Below, piece after piece: positions 1 through 5,929 of a stretch of 5,929 nucleotides of DNA. Within the stretch, counting starts at the first letter, position 1; each line of letters opens with the position of its first letter. The translations under genes and the position numbers were made by a program. This stretch comes from Bacillota bacterium (GTDB lineage Bacteria > Bacillota_G > Limnochordia > DTU010). The DNA is taken from contig JAAZLQ010000033.1 of assembly GCA_012799255.1 (NCBI GenBank), positions 1 through 5,929 of the forward strand, read 5' to 3'. Below the pieces are notes generated by a model that was not told the DNA's origin, searched no databases, and worked only from the letters and a program-made list of their open reading frames with translations.

Positions 1-94
1 ACTTGTTTGCAGGATTTTTAAGCCACGCCCCATAGTCAGGATTTACTTCATCCTTAAATATGCTATCTGTTTTATTAGGTAAACTCTCTTTCAT
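1..94 (-). CDS. N-terminal fragment of an unrecognised protein, cut by window edge
   Basis: An ATG at 94-92 on the minus strand opens a frame that stays open to the window edge, giving 31 complete codons that begin MKESLPNKTDSIF and include NPDYGAWLKNP. An in-frame TAA lies five codons upstream of the ATG, so this is the first ATG available. The short leader between them is A-rich, as is common for starts in Bacteroidota. The peptide is hydrophilic, with no signal peptide or membrane segment. I do not recognise the family from so little sequence and assign no function. It has the same orientation as the restriction operon but is separated from it by about 380 bases of repeat-rich DNA, so it is probably expressed separately. 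Natural-looking amino acid composition supports it as coding, but 31 codons could stay open by chance. Confidence 0.5.
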   Translation of the reverse strand, partial: MKESLPNKTDSIFKDEVNPDYGAWLKNPANK

Positions 95-121
95 TTTGTG
101 CAGTCTTTTTTAATGCGCCAC

Positions 122-244
122 AACGGTTTGCGTGTATGTGCAGTAGCGGATTAGAAGCACTTTCTTGTCCGATTAGCACAAAGTTTTTAGAAGCACAGAC
201 CTACGATTAACCACGTCACCCGCTATTGCCACATACACGCTGTT
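122..244. repeat. Long imperfect inverted repeat (repeat-element candidate)
   Basis: The left arm at 122-149 contains GCGTGTATGTG at 130-140. The right arm at 220-244 contains its exact reverse complement CACATACACGC at 230-240. Similarity continues on both sides of this 11-base core: inward, CAGTAGCGG (141-149) pairs with the complement GCAATAGCGG of 220-229 (one gap and one mismatch), and outward both arms share AAC. The arms enclose about 70 bases. This could be a palindromic dispersed repeat, a MITE-like remnant, or two opposed copies of one shorter repeat. No target-site duplication was identified. Confidence 0.6.
151..196 (+). repeat. Short direct repeat TTAGAAGCAC with a related half-copy
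   Basis: TTAGAAGCAC occurs exactly at 151-160 and again at 187-196, 36 bases apart. Between them lies the shorter relative GATTAGCAC (171-179), which matches GATTAGAAGCAC (149-160) with three bases missing. All three sit within the central part of the 122-244 inverted repeat. They may be internal repeat units of that element or recognition sites for a protein. The sequence alone does not distinguish these. Confidence 0.5.
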
Positions 245-438
245 ACCGCTTCGGTGTTCTTTTTCGTCCGTTTGGTTGTCGGTCGGTTTTGGGGTGCGGT
301 TGGGCAGACACACTCTTTGCCAAGCTTGGGTTTTAGCGTTGGTTGGTGCGGCTTGGCAAATGCAAAGCATTCACGAACACCTTCAAAAATAAACAAGTCG
401 TGAGTAATTGTGTGGCTGTATAGCTCTATATTCTTCAT
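223..438 (-). CDS. Doubtful small ORF, 71 codons
   Basis: An ATG at 438-436 follows an A-rich leader and opens a 71-codon frame that starts 35 bases beyond the stop of the DUF262/DUF1524 gene, in the same direction. The first 25 or so residues (MKNIELYSHTITHDLFIFEG and on) look like ordinary protein. The rest is rich in Pro, Thr, Lys and Gln (for example QPTLKPKLG and RPTTKRTKKN) and is encoded by the G/T-rich tract and the dyads. The stop falls inside the right arm of the 122-244 inverted repeat. It has no signal peptide, membrane segment or known motif. It may be a spurious frame through a repeat, or the start of a gene whose remainder was replaced by the repeat. I do not recognise it. Confidence 0.25.
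   Translation of the reverse strand: MKNIELYSHTITHDLFIFEGVRECFAFAKPHQPTLKPKLGKECVCPTAPQNRPTTKRTKKNTEAVTACMWQ
316..360. repeat. Perfect 10-base inverted repeat with 25-base loop
   Basis: TTTGCCAAGC at 316-325 and GCTTGGCAAA at 351-360 are exact reverse complements. The left arm also overlaps the perfect palindrome CCAAGCTTGG at 320-329, so two alternative pairings are possible. There is no T-run directly after either arm, so it is not a typical rho-independent terminator, although it lies downstream of the operon's last gene. Confidence 0.6.
359..371. repeat. Small hairpin, 5-base stem and 3-base loop
   Basis: AATGC (359-363) and GCATT (367-371) pair around AAA. It abuts the 316-360 inverted repeat, so the two could stack in a transcript. 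A stem this short can easily arise by chance. Confidence 0.35.
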
Positions 439-473
439 CAATTTTAATTTTATTTATCTTAAACATTGGAAGA

Positions 474-2336
474 TCAAGGATTAAGAACTTCTTCATTATA
501 AATTTCGGTTCCCCAAATAGACTCACAAATAGCTTGATATAGCTTTAGTCTTTCAGTGATATCAGCTTTCTTAAACTCTTCGTGTGCCTTAAAAGGAAGA
601 TTTAATCTGCTTCGCATTGAAAGAAAATTGGGGTTGTTTTGATAAGTAAGCGGACATAGACTTTGAACCAATAAATTTTCCTTGATGTAATGACTTAACT
701 TTTCGCTAAATGGTTTGGCTCCATACGATTGATTTGTGCCCCTTGGTAACAGCACCAAAGCACCTATACGATTTCGGTATTCTTGAAAGTCTGCCTCCTG
801 CTCGAATTCGTCTTTATGATTGGCAAATTTGTCAGCCCAAATGTGTTCCACTTCATAAGATTTGCCACCGGGATTATGATAGTATTTCTCAAAGGATGAA
901 TTGAATCCTGATTGCTGCTCAACGTAAGACGTAATTCTTGAAAGTAGGAATTTGACAAAAACCCTGTTTTGACCGTGTAAGCGGAAATTTTGAATTCCTG
1001 TCCAAGGTTCTTCCATTTCATCCAACTTGCGTTTCAAAATTGCTTTCAGTTCGTGTATTTCAGTTCTTCTGATTTCTTTAACCAACGTGTACATTGTATA
1101 ACGAATAGAACTGGAAGCAAACTTTTTGAAGTTGACCGACCTGCGAACAACAAATGCTTCAATATACCGAGCCACTATATCCATTTTCTGCAATACTGTA
1201 TCTGAATTATCACTTGACTTCAATGAAGCAAGTAATAATGGATAACTGAGCGAGTTGGCAATTCCCCATCTTCTGATGTAGAATATATGTTGTAGCGAAT
1301 CGTTTAGTTTTCGCTCAGCAGTCAAAACGTGTTTGTAGGCATTCAAAAAGAATTTGAAGTCATTATCTATAAATGCTTGAAAAGCTTCTGAATCGTCTTG
1401 TTCGATTCCGACTTTATCTAAGTTGTCTCTAAACCAACTATGAAAACGTGTTCCTATTTTTTCAAAATCTTCATTTTTTGAACCTGCTTTACCAGGTCTT
1501 ATCGTTTCGGCATATTGTGCCCTGAACCAAGCCTGAATAAAACGTTGGTCTTCATCTTTGTCATAGGTATGCAGTTCCTGCATTGACGTTTTCCAAAGCT
1601 CATTCGCTTTTTGTCGTTTCTTGCTGTCTTCAAACTTTGATAGAATGAAGCCTTTGAGCATTTCCGTTGGGGTTAGATTCAAACCCCTGTCGTTCATTGT
1701 TTCAAAAATGGTGTAGGCGTTCTCATCTGAGTAGGCAATAATCTCTACAAGCACGACATTGTATTTTAACCAGTCAATAAAATAGGGCAATACGCTATTT
1801 TTGATTTCTTCGGGAAATGCTTTTTCAATATCCGAATAACGAGCTGCCATATTCAGTGTGGACTCATCATCTGATTCTTTTGGCTCGTATTCTCCTGTTT
1901 TGAACAAGGATTCCATACAGGTGATGCGTTCATCTACTTGAATGTTGAAGGACATTTCACCGTATTTTTCAGAGAAAATCAGGGATTCTAATTTTTCAGA
2001 GATGCCGAGCTCTTTTTGTAGGTTGTTGAGATAAATCAAAAGCAAAGTCAAGGAAGTAAGGCGTTGCTGACCGTCTATAATGCTTCGTTGACCATCTTTC
2101 ACGCTCACCACAAATGGACCTAAGTAGTAGGAGTTGTAGTTTTCAATGTCCTTGCGCTTGTGATCGGGCTTGTACTCGTTTAAGAAGGAGGAAGTAAGGT
2201 CTGATACCAACTGCTCTATGTGGCGCTCTTCCCATTTGTACTCTCGTTGAAAGTAATCTACGGTGTACTTTTTATCGTCCAGTACTTCAGTAATGGAGCG
2301 GTCGTGGGCTTCTATTTTATTGCTTAGTTTGCTCAT
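474..2336 (-). CDS. DUF262/DUF1524 protein, GmrSD-like type IV restriction enzyme
   Basis: This 620-residue protein has the two-domain plan of the GmrSD family, nucleases that cut DNA carrying modified cytosines. The N-terminal DUF262 (ParB-like) domain shows FQREYKWEERHIEQLVSDL at about 29-47, the signature DGQQRLTSL from D88, and FETMNDRGLNLTPTEMLKGF at about 211-230. In known members the DGQQR motif belongs to the nucleotide-handling site. A mostly helical middle of about 250 residues leads to a DUF1524 His-Me/HNH-type nuclease domain: VEHIWADKF with H498, RNRIGALVLLPRGTNQSYG with N522 and N535, and PFSEKLSHY with K546. These motifs look intact, although the His motif reads HIWA where many relatives have HxxP. 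There is no signal peptide or membrane segment, so it should be cytoplasmic. The ATG sits 6 bases after the hsdS stop behind an A-rich leader, indicating co-translation with the type I genes. Family is confident; target specificity is unknown. Relatives also occur as BrxU or SspE in other defence systems. Confidence 0.9.
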   Translation of the reverse strand: MSKLSNKIEAHDRSITEVLDDKKYTVDYFQREYKWEERHIEQLVSDLTSSFLNEYKPDHKRKDIENYNSYYLGPFVVSVKDGQRSIIDGQQRLTSLTLLLIYLNNLQKELGISEKLESLIFSEKYGEMSFNIQVDERITCMESLFKTGEYEPKESDDESTLNMAARYSDIEKAFPEEIKNSVLPYFIDWLKYNVVLVEIIAYSDENAYTIFETMNDRGLNLTPTEMLKGFILSKFEDSKKRQKANELWKTSMQELHTYDKDEDQRFIQAWFRAQYAETIRPGKAGSKNEDFEKIGTRFHSWFRDNLDKVGIEQDDSEAFQAFIDNDFKFFLNAYKHVLTAERKLNDSLQHIFYIRRWGIANSLSYPLLLASLKSSDNSDTVLQKMDIVARYIEAFVVRRSVNFKKFASSSIRYTMYTLVKEIRRTEIHELKAILKRKLDEMEEPWTGIQNFRLHGQNRVFVKFLLSRITSYVEQQSGFNSSFEKYYHNPGGKSYEVEHIWADKFANHKDEFEQEADFQEYRNRIGALVLLPRGTNQSYGAKPFSEKLSHYIKENLLVQSLCPLTYQNNPNFLSMRSRLNLPFKAHEEFKKADITERLKLYQAICESIWGTEIYNEEVLNP

Positions 2337-2342
2337 ACTGTT

Positions 2343-3635
2343 TTATAATTTCCCATATTTTACACGCGGCTCTGCTGCCATACTTAATTTTCCCTCCGCT
2401 TCTTTTACCCTTACCTGCCCATTCATCAACATTGGCAACAACCAGTCTCGCAAGGCGGTGAGGAGTTGGTTTTGACGTTGATTATTTAAAATTGTCTGAT
2501 ATACAGAAGAAAATTTTTGATTGTAATTTTCAATAACTGATTTATCAGGAATTAGCAATGGAATACTATTTATCTGTTCATTACTAATGTTTGGTTGAGC
2601 CGCACCGCCAGCAATGCTAAAAACAACTTCTCTAAAATATTTTTGACTAAGAGAATTAATTAGATATGGAAGTTTTTTAGTTGGATTTGAGCCTAAATTA
2701 AAATAACCTACACGTTGATTTACATAAACTGGACTATCTGTAATTGGAACAATAGCATATTTTCCGATTGTAGCTCCTGTCATAGCAATTAAAACATCTC
2801 CGGGTTTTGCTTTGAATTTATCATCTACTTTTTTATCTGATAAATCAACTTTGGCTAATTGTGAGATGTCAATGCTGTAGTCTTCTTGAATATCTTTTAT
2901 TTTAACAACAGACACTCCTTTATCTGTCCACCAACTTGATTTAAAAGCAAAGCCTCCAGTTGAAGGACAATAGTCCCCGAAAGATCCAGCTACCCACCCC
3001 TCAGGAATCTCTCTTTTCAACTCGGCATTGTACACCATTTTTCCGCCTGAGGATTTGTAGGGTTTGCCTTCTTCATCAGGAAAATCAAACTGCACAAACC
3101 AATAGTCGTAGAGCGTTTTTGCCATTGCTTCCAACTCTCGGATGATTTTGTTATTCAGCTCGATTTTGGCGTCTAAGTCGGATAGGACTTTGGCTATTAT
3201 ATTTCTTTCAATTTTGTTCTCAGGGATAATTAGTTCAAAATCGTTGATGATATCCTTATTTACGGAATCAAATGTTGTTGCGGAACCTTGTTTTATAAGA
3301 TTGTTAACATTGTATTTTAATGCATAATAAACAAATTGATTATTGCCATCTTTTGCTTTAATACTGGCTAAACCTCGCCCAATACATAAATCACAAGGTG
3401 CATAATTTAATGCCCCAACAGGTGCTCTTACACTCATCAAAACATCGCCTTTTTTAGCCATTTTTGTAACTTTATGAGTGTATGTATCAAAGAATGGATA
3501 AAGATTTCCAAAAGTTCTATTTCCTTGTAAAAAGGGGACACCATCACATTCAGAATAAAAGTTAGATTCTGGGGATTGTCCTTGAATAACATCTGCAATA
3601 GTTGATAATTTTGTAGTGTATCCTTTTTTACTCAT
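2343..3635 (-). CDS. hsdS: Type I restriction enzyme specificity subunit HsdS
   Basis: HsdS recognises the bipartite DNA target for both methylation and cleavage by the type I complex. The 430 residues, about the usual length, show the two-fold plan: target recognition domain 1 at about 1-140, central conserved helix at about 145-186 (AKVLSDLDAKIELNNKIIRE, then AKTLYDYWFVQFDFP), linker ending LKREIPEGW at about 205-214, recognition domain 2 at about 215-360, and C-terminal conserved helix at about 380-410 (LLTALRDWLLPMLMNGQ). KPGDVLIAMTGATIGK in domain 2 and KKGDVLMSVRAPVGA in domain 1 are typical TRD segments. Its ATG overlaps the last codons of hsdM by 8 bases, implying translational coupling. 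The DNA for both recognition domains is more AT-rich than that for the central conserved part, consistent with domain exchange. The recognition sequence cannot be read from the protein. Both halves are complete, so it is not a half-subunit. Confidence 0.95.
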   Translation of the reverse strand: MSKKGYTTKLSTIADVIQGQSPESNFYSECDGVPFLQGNRTFGNLYPFFDTYTHKVTKMAKKGDVLMSVRAPVGALNYAPCDLCIGRGLASIKAKDGNNQFVYYALKYNVNNLIKQGSATTFDSVNKDIINDFELIIPENKIERNIIAKVLSDLDAKIELNNKIIRELEAMAKTLYDYWFVQFDFPDEEGKPYKSSGGKMVYNAELKREIPEGWVAGSFGDYCPSTGGFAFKSSWWTDKGVSVVKIKDIQEDYSIDISQLAKVDLSDKKVDDKFKAKPGDVLIAMTGATIGKYAIVPITDSPVYVNQRVGYFNLGSNPTKKLPYLINSLSQKYFREVVFSIAGGAAQPNISNEQINSIPLLIPDKSVIENYNQKFSSVYQTILNNQRQNQLLTALRDWLLPMLMNGQVRVKEAEGKLSMAAEPRVKYGKL

Positions 3636-5253
3636 ACCTCAATCCCTTTAAATTATTCTGAATCTTCTTTTCTAATTCCCTGCCTTCGGCAAAAAGTTGT
3701 TTCAAATTATCTTCAAAGCCTTTCATTTTGGCTTCAAATTCTTCTGCGGTGATGTCCACATATTCAATCTTCACCTCAAAATATTGCCCTGCACTCAGCG
3801 AGTAGTTTTTCTGCTTTATCTCGTCATAGCTTACCACTACCGAGAAATCATCCACCGCTTTCCGTTGGTTAAACGTGTCAATTATTTGCTGTTCTTCGGC
3901 AGGGGTGAGTACTGTTTTTTGGTTTTTGCCTTCTTTTATGGTTTCGCCCAAATTGGAGGCATCTATCAGCACTACTTCGTTTTTGTTGCTTTTGTCCAAA
4001 AACACAATGCTCACATTGGTGCCCGTAGTGGCAAAAATATTGCTCGGCATACTCACCACGCCTGCCAGCATTTTGCTCTCTACCATTTTTTCACGAATCT
4101 TTTTGTCAATCCCACTTTGAGCGGTAATAAAACCTGTAGGCACTACAATAGCGGCTTTCCCTTTTTTGCTTAGCGTGTACATAATGTGCTGCAAAAAGAG
4201 CAGGTATATCGCCATTTTGTCTTTGGCTTTGTTAGGCACTTTGGGTATGCCTGCAAAAAAGCGTTCATTGTTTTCTTTGCTGTCTAAATCATCGCGGTAA
4301 TCGGAGAAATCCAATTTAAAAGGCGGATTGGAAACGATGTAGTCGAATTTTTCTAAATTTCCGTCTTTGTCTTTATGATAAGGATGTAGAATGGTATTCC
4401 CCTGAATGATATTTTGAATGGAATGTACCAAGTTGTTTAATATCAAATTCAGTCGTAATAAGCTCGATGATTTTTGACTGATATCCTGCGAATAAATGGT
4501 GCATTTGTCCTCGCCAATAGCATGAGCAATATTCATCAAAAGCGTACCCGAACCTGCCGAAGGGTCATATACGGTTACATCTTGGTCGGGTTCGTTCACC
4601 AAAATAGCCGCCATAATTTTGGCTACTGCGTGGGGTGTAAAATACTCGGCATATTTGCCACCGCTGTTGGTATTGTAGTCCTTTATCAGGTATTCAAAAA
4701 TGGTGGCGTAGAAATCGAATTTTTGGTGGAAAATATGCTCAAAGCTCACGCCCACTAATTTGTTGATGATGGCTTTGGCAAAGGCATCCCGCTTGCTGCC
4801 GTCACTGATGTATTCGGTAATGCGGTCGAAGAGTACCACCTTGGCTCCACCGTCTGTTTTTACCGAGAATATATCATTGTTGGTAATAGCAATGTCTAAA
4901 AGTGTATCGTCAAAGAGTTTGGCAAAATCGCTTTCGTTCTGTCGGCTGAAGAGTTCAGATATAAAATGTTGCGGTTTGAGTTTGGCGGTATCTGCCCCCA
5001 ATTGCAAAAGCAACATTTCGTAATCGTCCTCTGAGTAAGATTTTACGGTTTCTTCCCAGTTTTCGGCATTTTTCAAGTTCGGGTCAAGTTTTTTAAGTTC
5101 AAAAGCGAACTTGTCGTTCATAAACTTATACAGGAATACCTGTGTAATGATTTTGAACTCGTTGCCATCATTGCCCAAGCCATAGTTGGCACTGATACTT
5201 TTAAGGCTATCAATGAGGGCTTTGGTCTTTTCTTTAAAATCTATGTCGTTCAT
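3628..5253 (-). CDS. hsdM: Type I restriction-modification DNA methyltransferase subunit HsdM
   Basis: HsdM transfers a methyl group from S-adenosylmethionine to adenine N6 at the site chosen by HsdS; two HsdM and one HsdS form the methyltransferase core that also binds HsdR. The 541 residues match the family length. The N-terminal helical HsdM domain spans about 1-150 (ITQVFLYKFMNDKF at 36-49). The catalytic domain contains GKYAEYFTPHAVAKIM at 199-214 (motif X region), DPSAGSG at 230-236 (motif I, cofactor binding) and NPPF at 309-312 (motif IV, catalytic), all intact. The C-terminal stretch from about 503 is charged and probably coiled coil, a segment that in relatives contacts the rest of the complex. 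The ATG overlaps the hsdR stop as ATGA and is preceded by GGAAGAG at 5264-5258, one of the few recognisable ribosome binding sites here. There is no sign of frameshift or missing motif. Confidence 0.97.
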   Translation of the reverse strand: MNDIDFKEKTKALIDSLKSISANYGLGNDGNEFKIITQVFLYKFMNDKFAFELKKLDPNLKNAENWEETVKSYSEDDYEMLLLQLGADTAKLKPQHFISELFSRQNESDFAKLFDDTLLDIAITNNDIFSVKTDGGAKVVLFDRITEYISDGSKRDAFAKAIINKLVGVSFEHIFHQKFDFYATIFEYLIKDYNTNSGGKYAEYFTPHAVAKIMAAILVNEPDQDVTVYDPSAGSGTLLMNIAHAIGEDKCTIYSQDISQKSSSLLRLNLILNNLVHSIQNIIQGNTILHPYHKDKDGNLEKFDYIVSNPPFKLDFSDYRDDLDSKENNERFFAGIPKVPNKAKDKMAIYLLFLQHIMYTLSKKGKAAIVVPTGFITAQSGIDKKIREKMVESKMLAGVVSMPSNIFATTGTNVSIVFLDKSNKNEVVLIDASNLGETIKEGKNQKTVLTPAEEQQIIDTFNQRKAVDDFSVVVSYDEIKQKNYSLSAGQYFEVKIEYVDITAEEFEAKMKGFEDNLKQLFAEGRELEKKIQNNLKGLRYE

Positions 5254-5929
5254 ATTGCTCTTCCGTAAAATTCATTGATATATTCGTTTACCACCAAGTT
5301 GTTGATGTACTTGGATGATTCCGCATTTAAGTTAAACTTGTTTTTGTTTTTGAATTGGTCTATTACCAATCGCATCATTTGGGTGCTGAAATAGCTTTCA
5401 TTTTCAAGCAATCTTGTGTTTTGCAATACTTGTAAATCTGCTTCCTGTTTTACGTTTATCAAGGCTTCAAAAATCTGACTTTCTTTTTGGGTCAAATCGC
5501 CTTTTTCAACCAATCTTTTGTGGATGCGGGCATATTTCGGGTCGCTGTTGTATTTATCTTTCAGCAAATTGTTTTGGCGGTTGAGTTCCTTCACTTTTTC
5601 ATATATCTGCGTGAGTGCTCCAATGTTTCTCCGCATTTCGTCTTGGGTAATCTCGTCCAGATTTTTCTTGTCGAAAAGGCGTTTCAGTTCTTCATACAGC
5701 GAAACAAACTCAGGGTCTTTCTTGTCGAAATTACTCGCCAAAGTTTCTCGCGTTTTACGCAAAGTGTCTTTCAGTTGGTCTGCCAATACCAATTCTTCTT
5801 CTGATATTTTGGTAAAGTGAAACAGCACATCTTCCAAAGCCACATTCAACAAATTGGTATTGTCAATATTGTTTTTGAGTGCCTCTTGTGTATTGAGTAG
5901 GGCTAAATGATTTTCTGTTTCACGGTACA
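5250..5929 (-). CDS. hsdR: Type I restriction enzyme endonuclease subunit HsdR, C-terminal part
   Basis: The frame is open from the window edge (first full codon at 5927-5925) to a TGA at 5252-5250, giving the last 225 residues. A TTG near 5852 could be read as a start, but the upstream codons YRETENHLALLNTQEALKNN continue naturally into the rest, so this is an internal position of a longer gene. The segment is almost wholly helical and charged (TKISEEELVLADQLKDTLRK, then VNEYINEFYGRAI at the end), as in the C-terminal helical domain of HsdR, which docks the motor subunit on HsdM. The nuclease and helicase translocase domains would lie outside the window and cannot be checked. Assignment rests on this helical end plus its position directly before hsdM, with a 4-base overlap. 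HsdR proteins are usually around 1000 residues. Confidence 0.88.
   Translation of the reverse strand, partial: YRETENHLALLNTQEALKNNIDNTNLLNVALEDVLFHFTKISEEELVLADQLKDTLRKTRETLASNFDKKDPEFVSLYEELKRLFDKKNLDEITQDEMRRNIGALTQIYEKVKELNRQNNLLKDKYNSDPKYARIHKRLVEKGDLTQKESQIFEALINVKQEADLQVLQNTRLLENESYFSTQMMRLVIDQFKNKNKFNLNAESSKYINNLVVNEYINEFYGRAI

Larger units (their letters stand above)
95..473. other. Repeat-rich intergenic region without a convincing gene
   Basis: About 380 bases separate the stop of the DUF262/DUF1524 gene from the start of the left-edge gene. The stretch contains several dyads and a direct repeat (listed separately) and a G/T-rich tract at 271-304. Only short overlapping minus-strand frames are present (438-223 and 370-173). 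They run through the repeats and resemble no family I know. There is no transposase, tRNA or CRISPR pattern. The density of inverted repeats suggests a dispersed intergenic repeat, the remnant of a small non-autonomous element, or a structured RNA. The motifs around 130-140 and 151-196 look like intergenic repeats I associate with Bacteroidota genomes, but that is memory and not a search. Confidence 0.6.

Noticed and set aside
95..200. Promoter for the left-edge gene: AAACTTTG on the minus strand near 182-189, close to the Bacteroidota TAnnTTTG -7 box
   Set aside because: It lacks the leading T of the box and I found no matching TTTG-type -33 box at the right distance, so it is not supportable.
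173..370. Minus-strand 65-codon open frame
   Set aside because: It overlaps the 223-438 frame, crosses the right arm and inside of the inverted repeat, and shows no family resemblance. It is most likely a chance frame in repeat DNA.
316..371. Rho-independent terminator of the operon
   Set aside because: The inverted repeat has a 25-base loop and no T-run after either arm in either direction.
764..1021. Minus-strand 85-codon frame and other short frames inside the DUF262/DUF1524 gene
   Set aside because: They are out-of-frame shadows of a complete 620-codon gene with recognisable motifs on both sides.
3621..3635. A six-base A run in codons 3-4 of hsdS as a phase-variation tract
   Set aside because: Six bases is too short for frequent slippage, and such runs are common in AT-rich genomes. 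The gene is in frame.
3697..4173. Plus-strand open frame of 158 codons, and a second overlapping one of 81 codons at 3875-4120
   Set aside because: Both lie antisense to the catalytic and C-terminal part of hsdM, which has all expected motifs. They have no recognisable domain, and the rich Phe/His content of the longer one is what the complement of this coding sequence gives.
5487..5820. Two plus-strand open frames of about 100 codons
   Set aside because: They are antisense to the helical hsdR end, Phe- and Ser-rich, and mutually overlapping, as expected for shadows of a Lys/Glu-rich gene.
5250..5852. A separate 200-codon gene starting at TTG near 5852
   Set aside because: The same frame stays open upstream to the window edge with natural coding sequence, so this is the C-terminal end of hsdR.

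Overview
The window reads as a bacterial chromosome segment, most likely from the phylum Bacteroidota (Flavobacteriia, Cytophagia or Chitinophagia type). The clues are an AT-leaning composition, A-rich leaders with weak or no Shine-Dalgarno sequences at most starts, and proteins that resemble Bacteroidota versions of their families as I remember them. No marker gene fixes the genus.

All convincing genes lie on the minus strand, so the window is read from right to left. From 5929 to 2343 there is a type I restriction-modification operon in the order hsdR (only the last 225 codons are inside), hsdM and hsdS. The hsdR and hsdM genes overlap by 4 bases and hsdM and hsdS by 8 bases. Six bases after the hsdS stop comes a fourth gene (2336 to 474) for a 620-residue protein. 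It has an N-terminal DUF262 (GmrS/ParB-like) domain and a C-terminal DUF1524 (GmrD/HNH-like) domain, the architecture of modification-dependent (type IV) restriction enzymes. The four genes are packed as one transcription unit.

A functional reading: HsdM and HsdS methylate the host's own target sites, HsdR with HsdM and HsdS cleaves unmodified foreign DNA, and the DUF262/DUF1524 protein may attack DNA whose modified bases let it escape the type I enzyme. The last step is inference. The two variable domains of HsdS are visibly more AT-rich than the conserved segment between them, as expected from exchange of specificity domains.

From 473 to 95 there is about 380 bases without a convincing gene. 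It holds a long imperfect inverted repeat (122-244), a 10-base direct repeat inside it, a perfect 10-base inverted repeat (316-325 with 351-360), a small hairpin (359-371) and a G/T-rich tract (271-304). A doubtful 71-codon reading frame covers much of the same DNA. At the left edge (94 to 1) the first 31 codons of another minus-strand gene run out of the window. I see no tRNA, rRNA, CRISPR array, transposase gene or clear rho-independent terminator.
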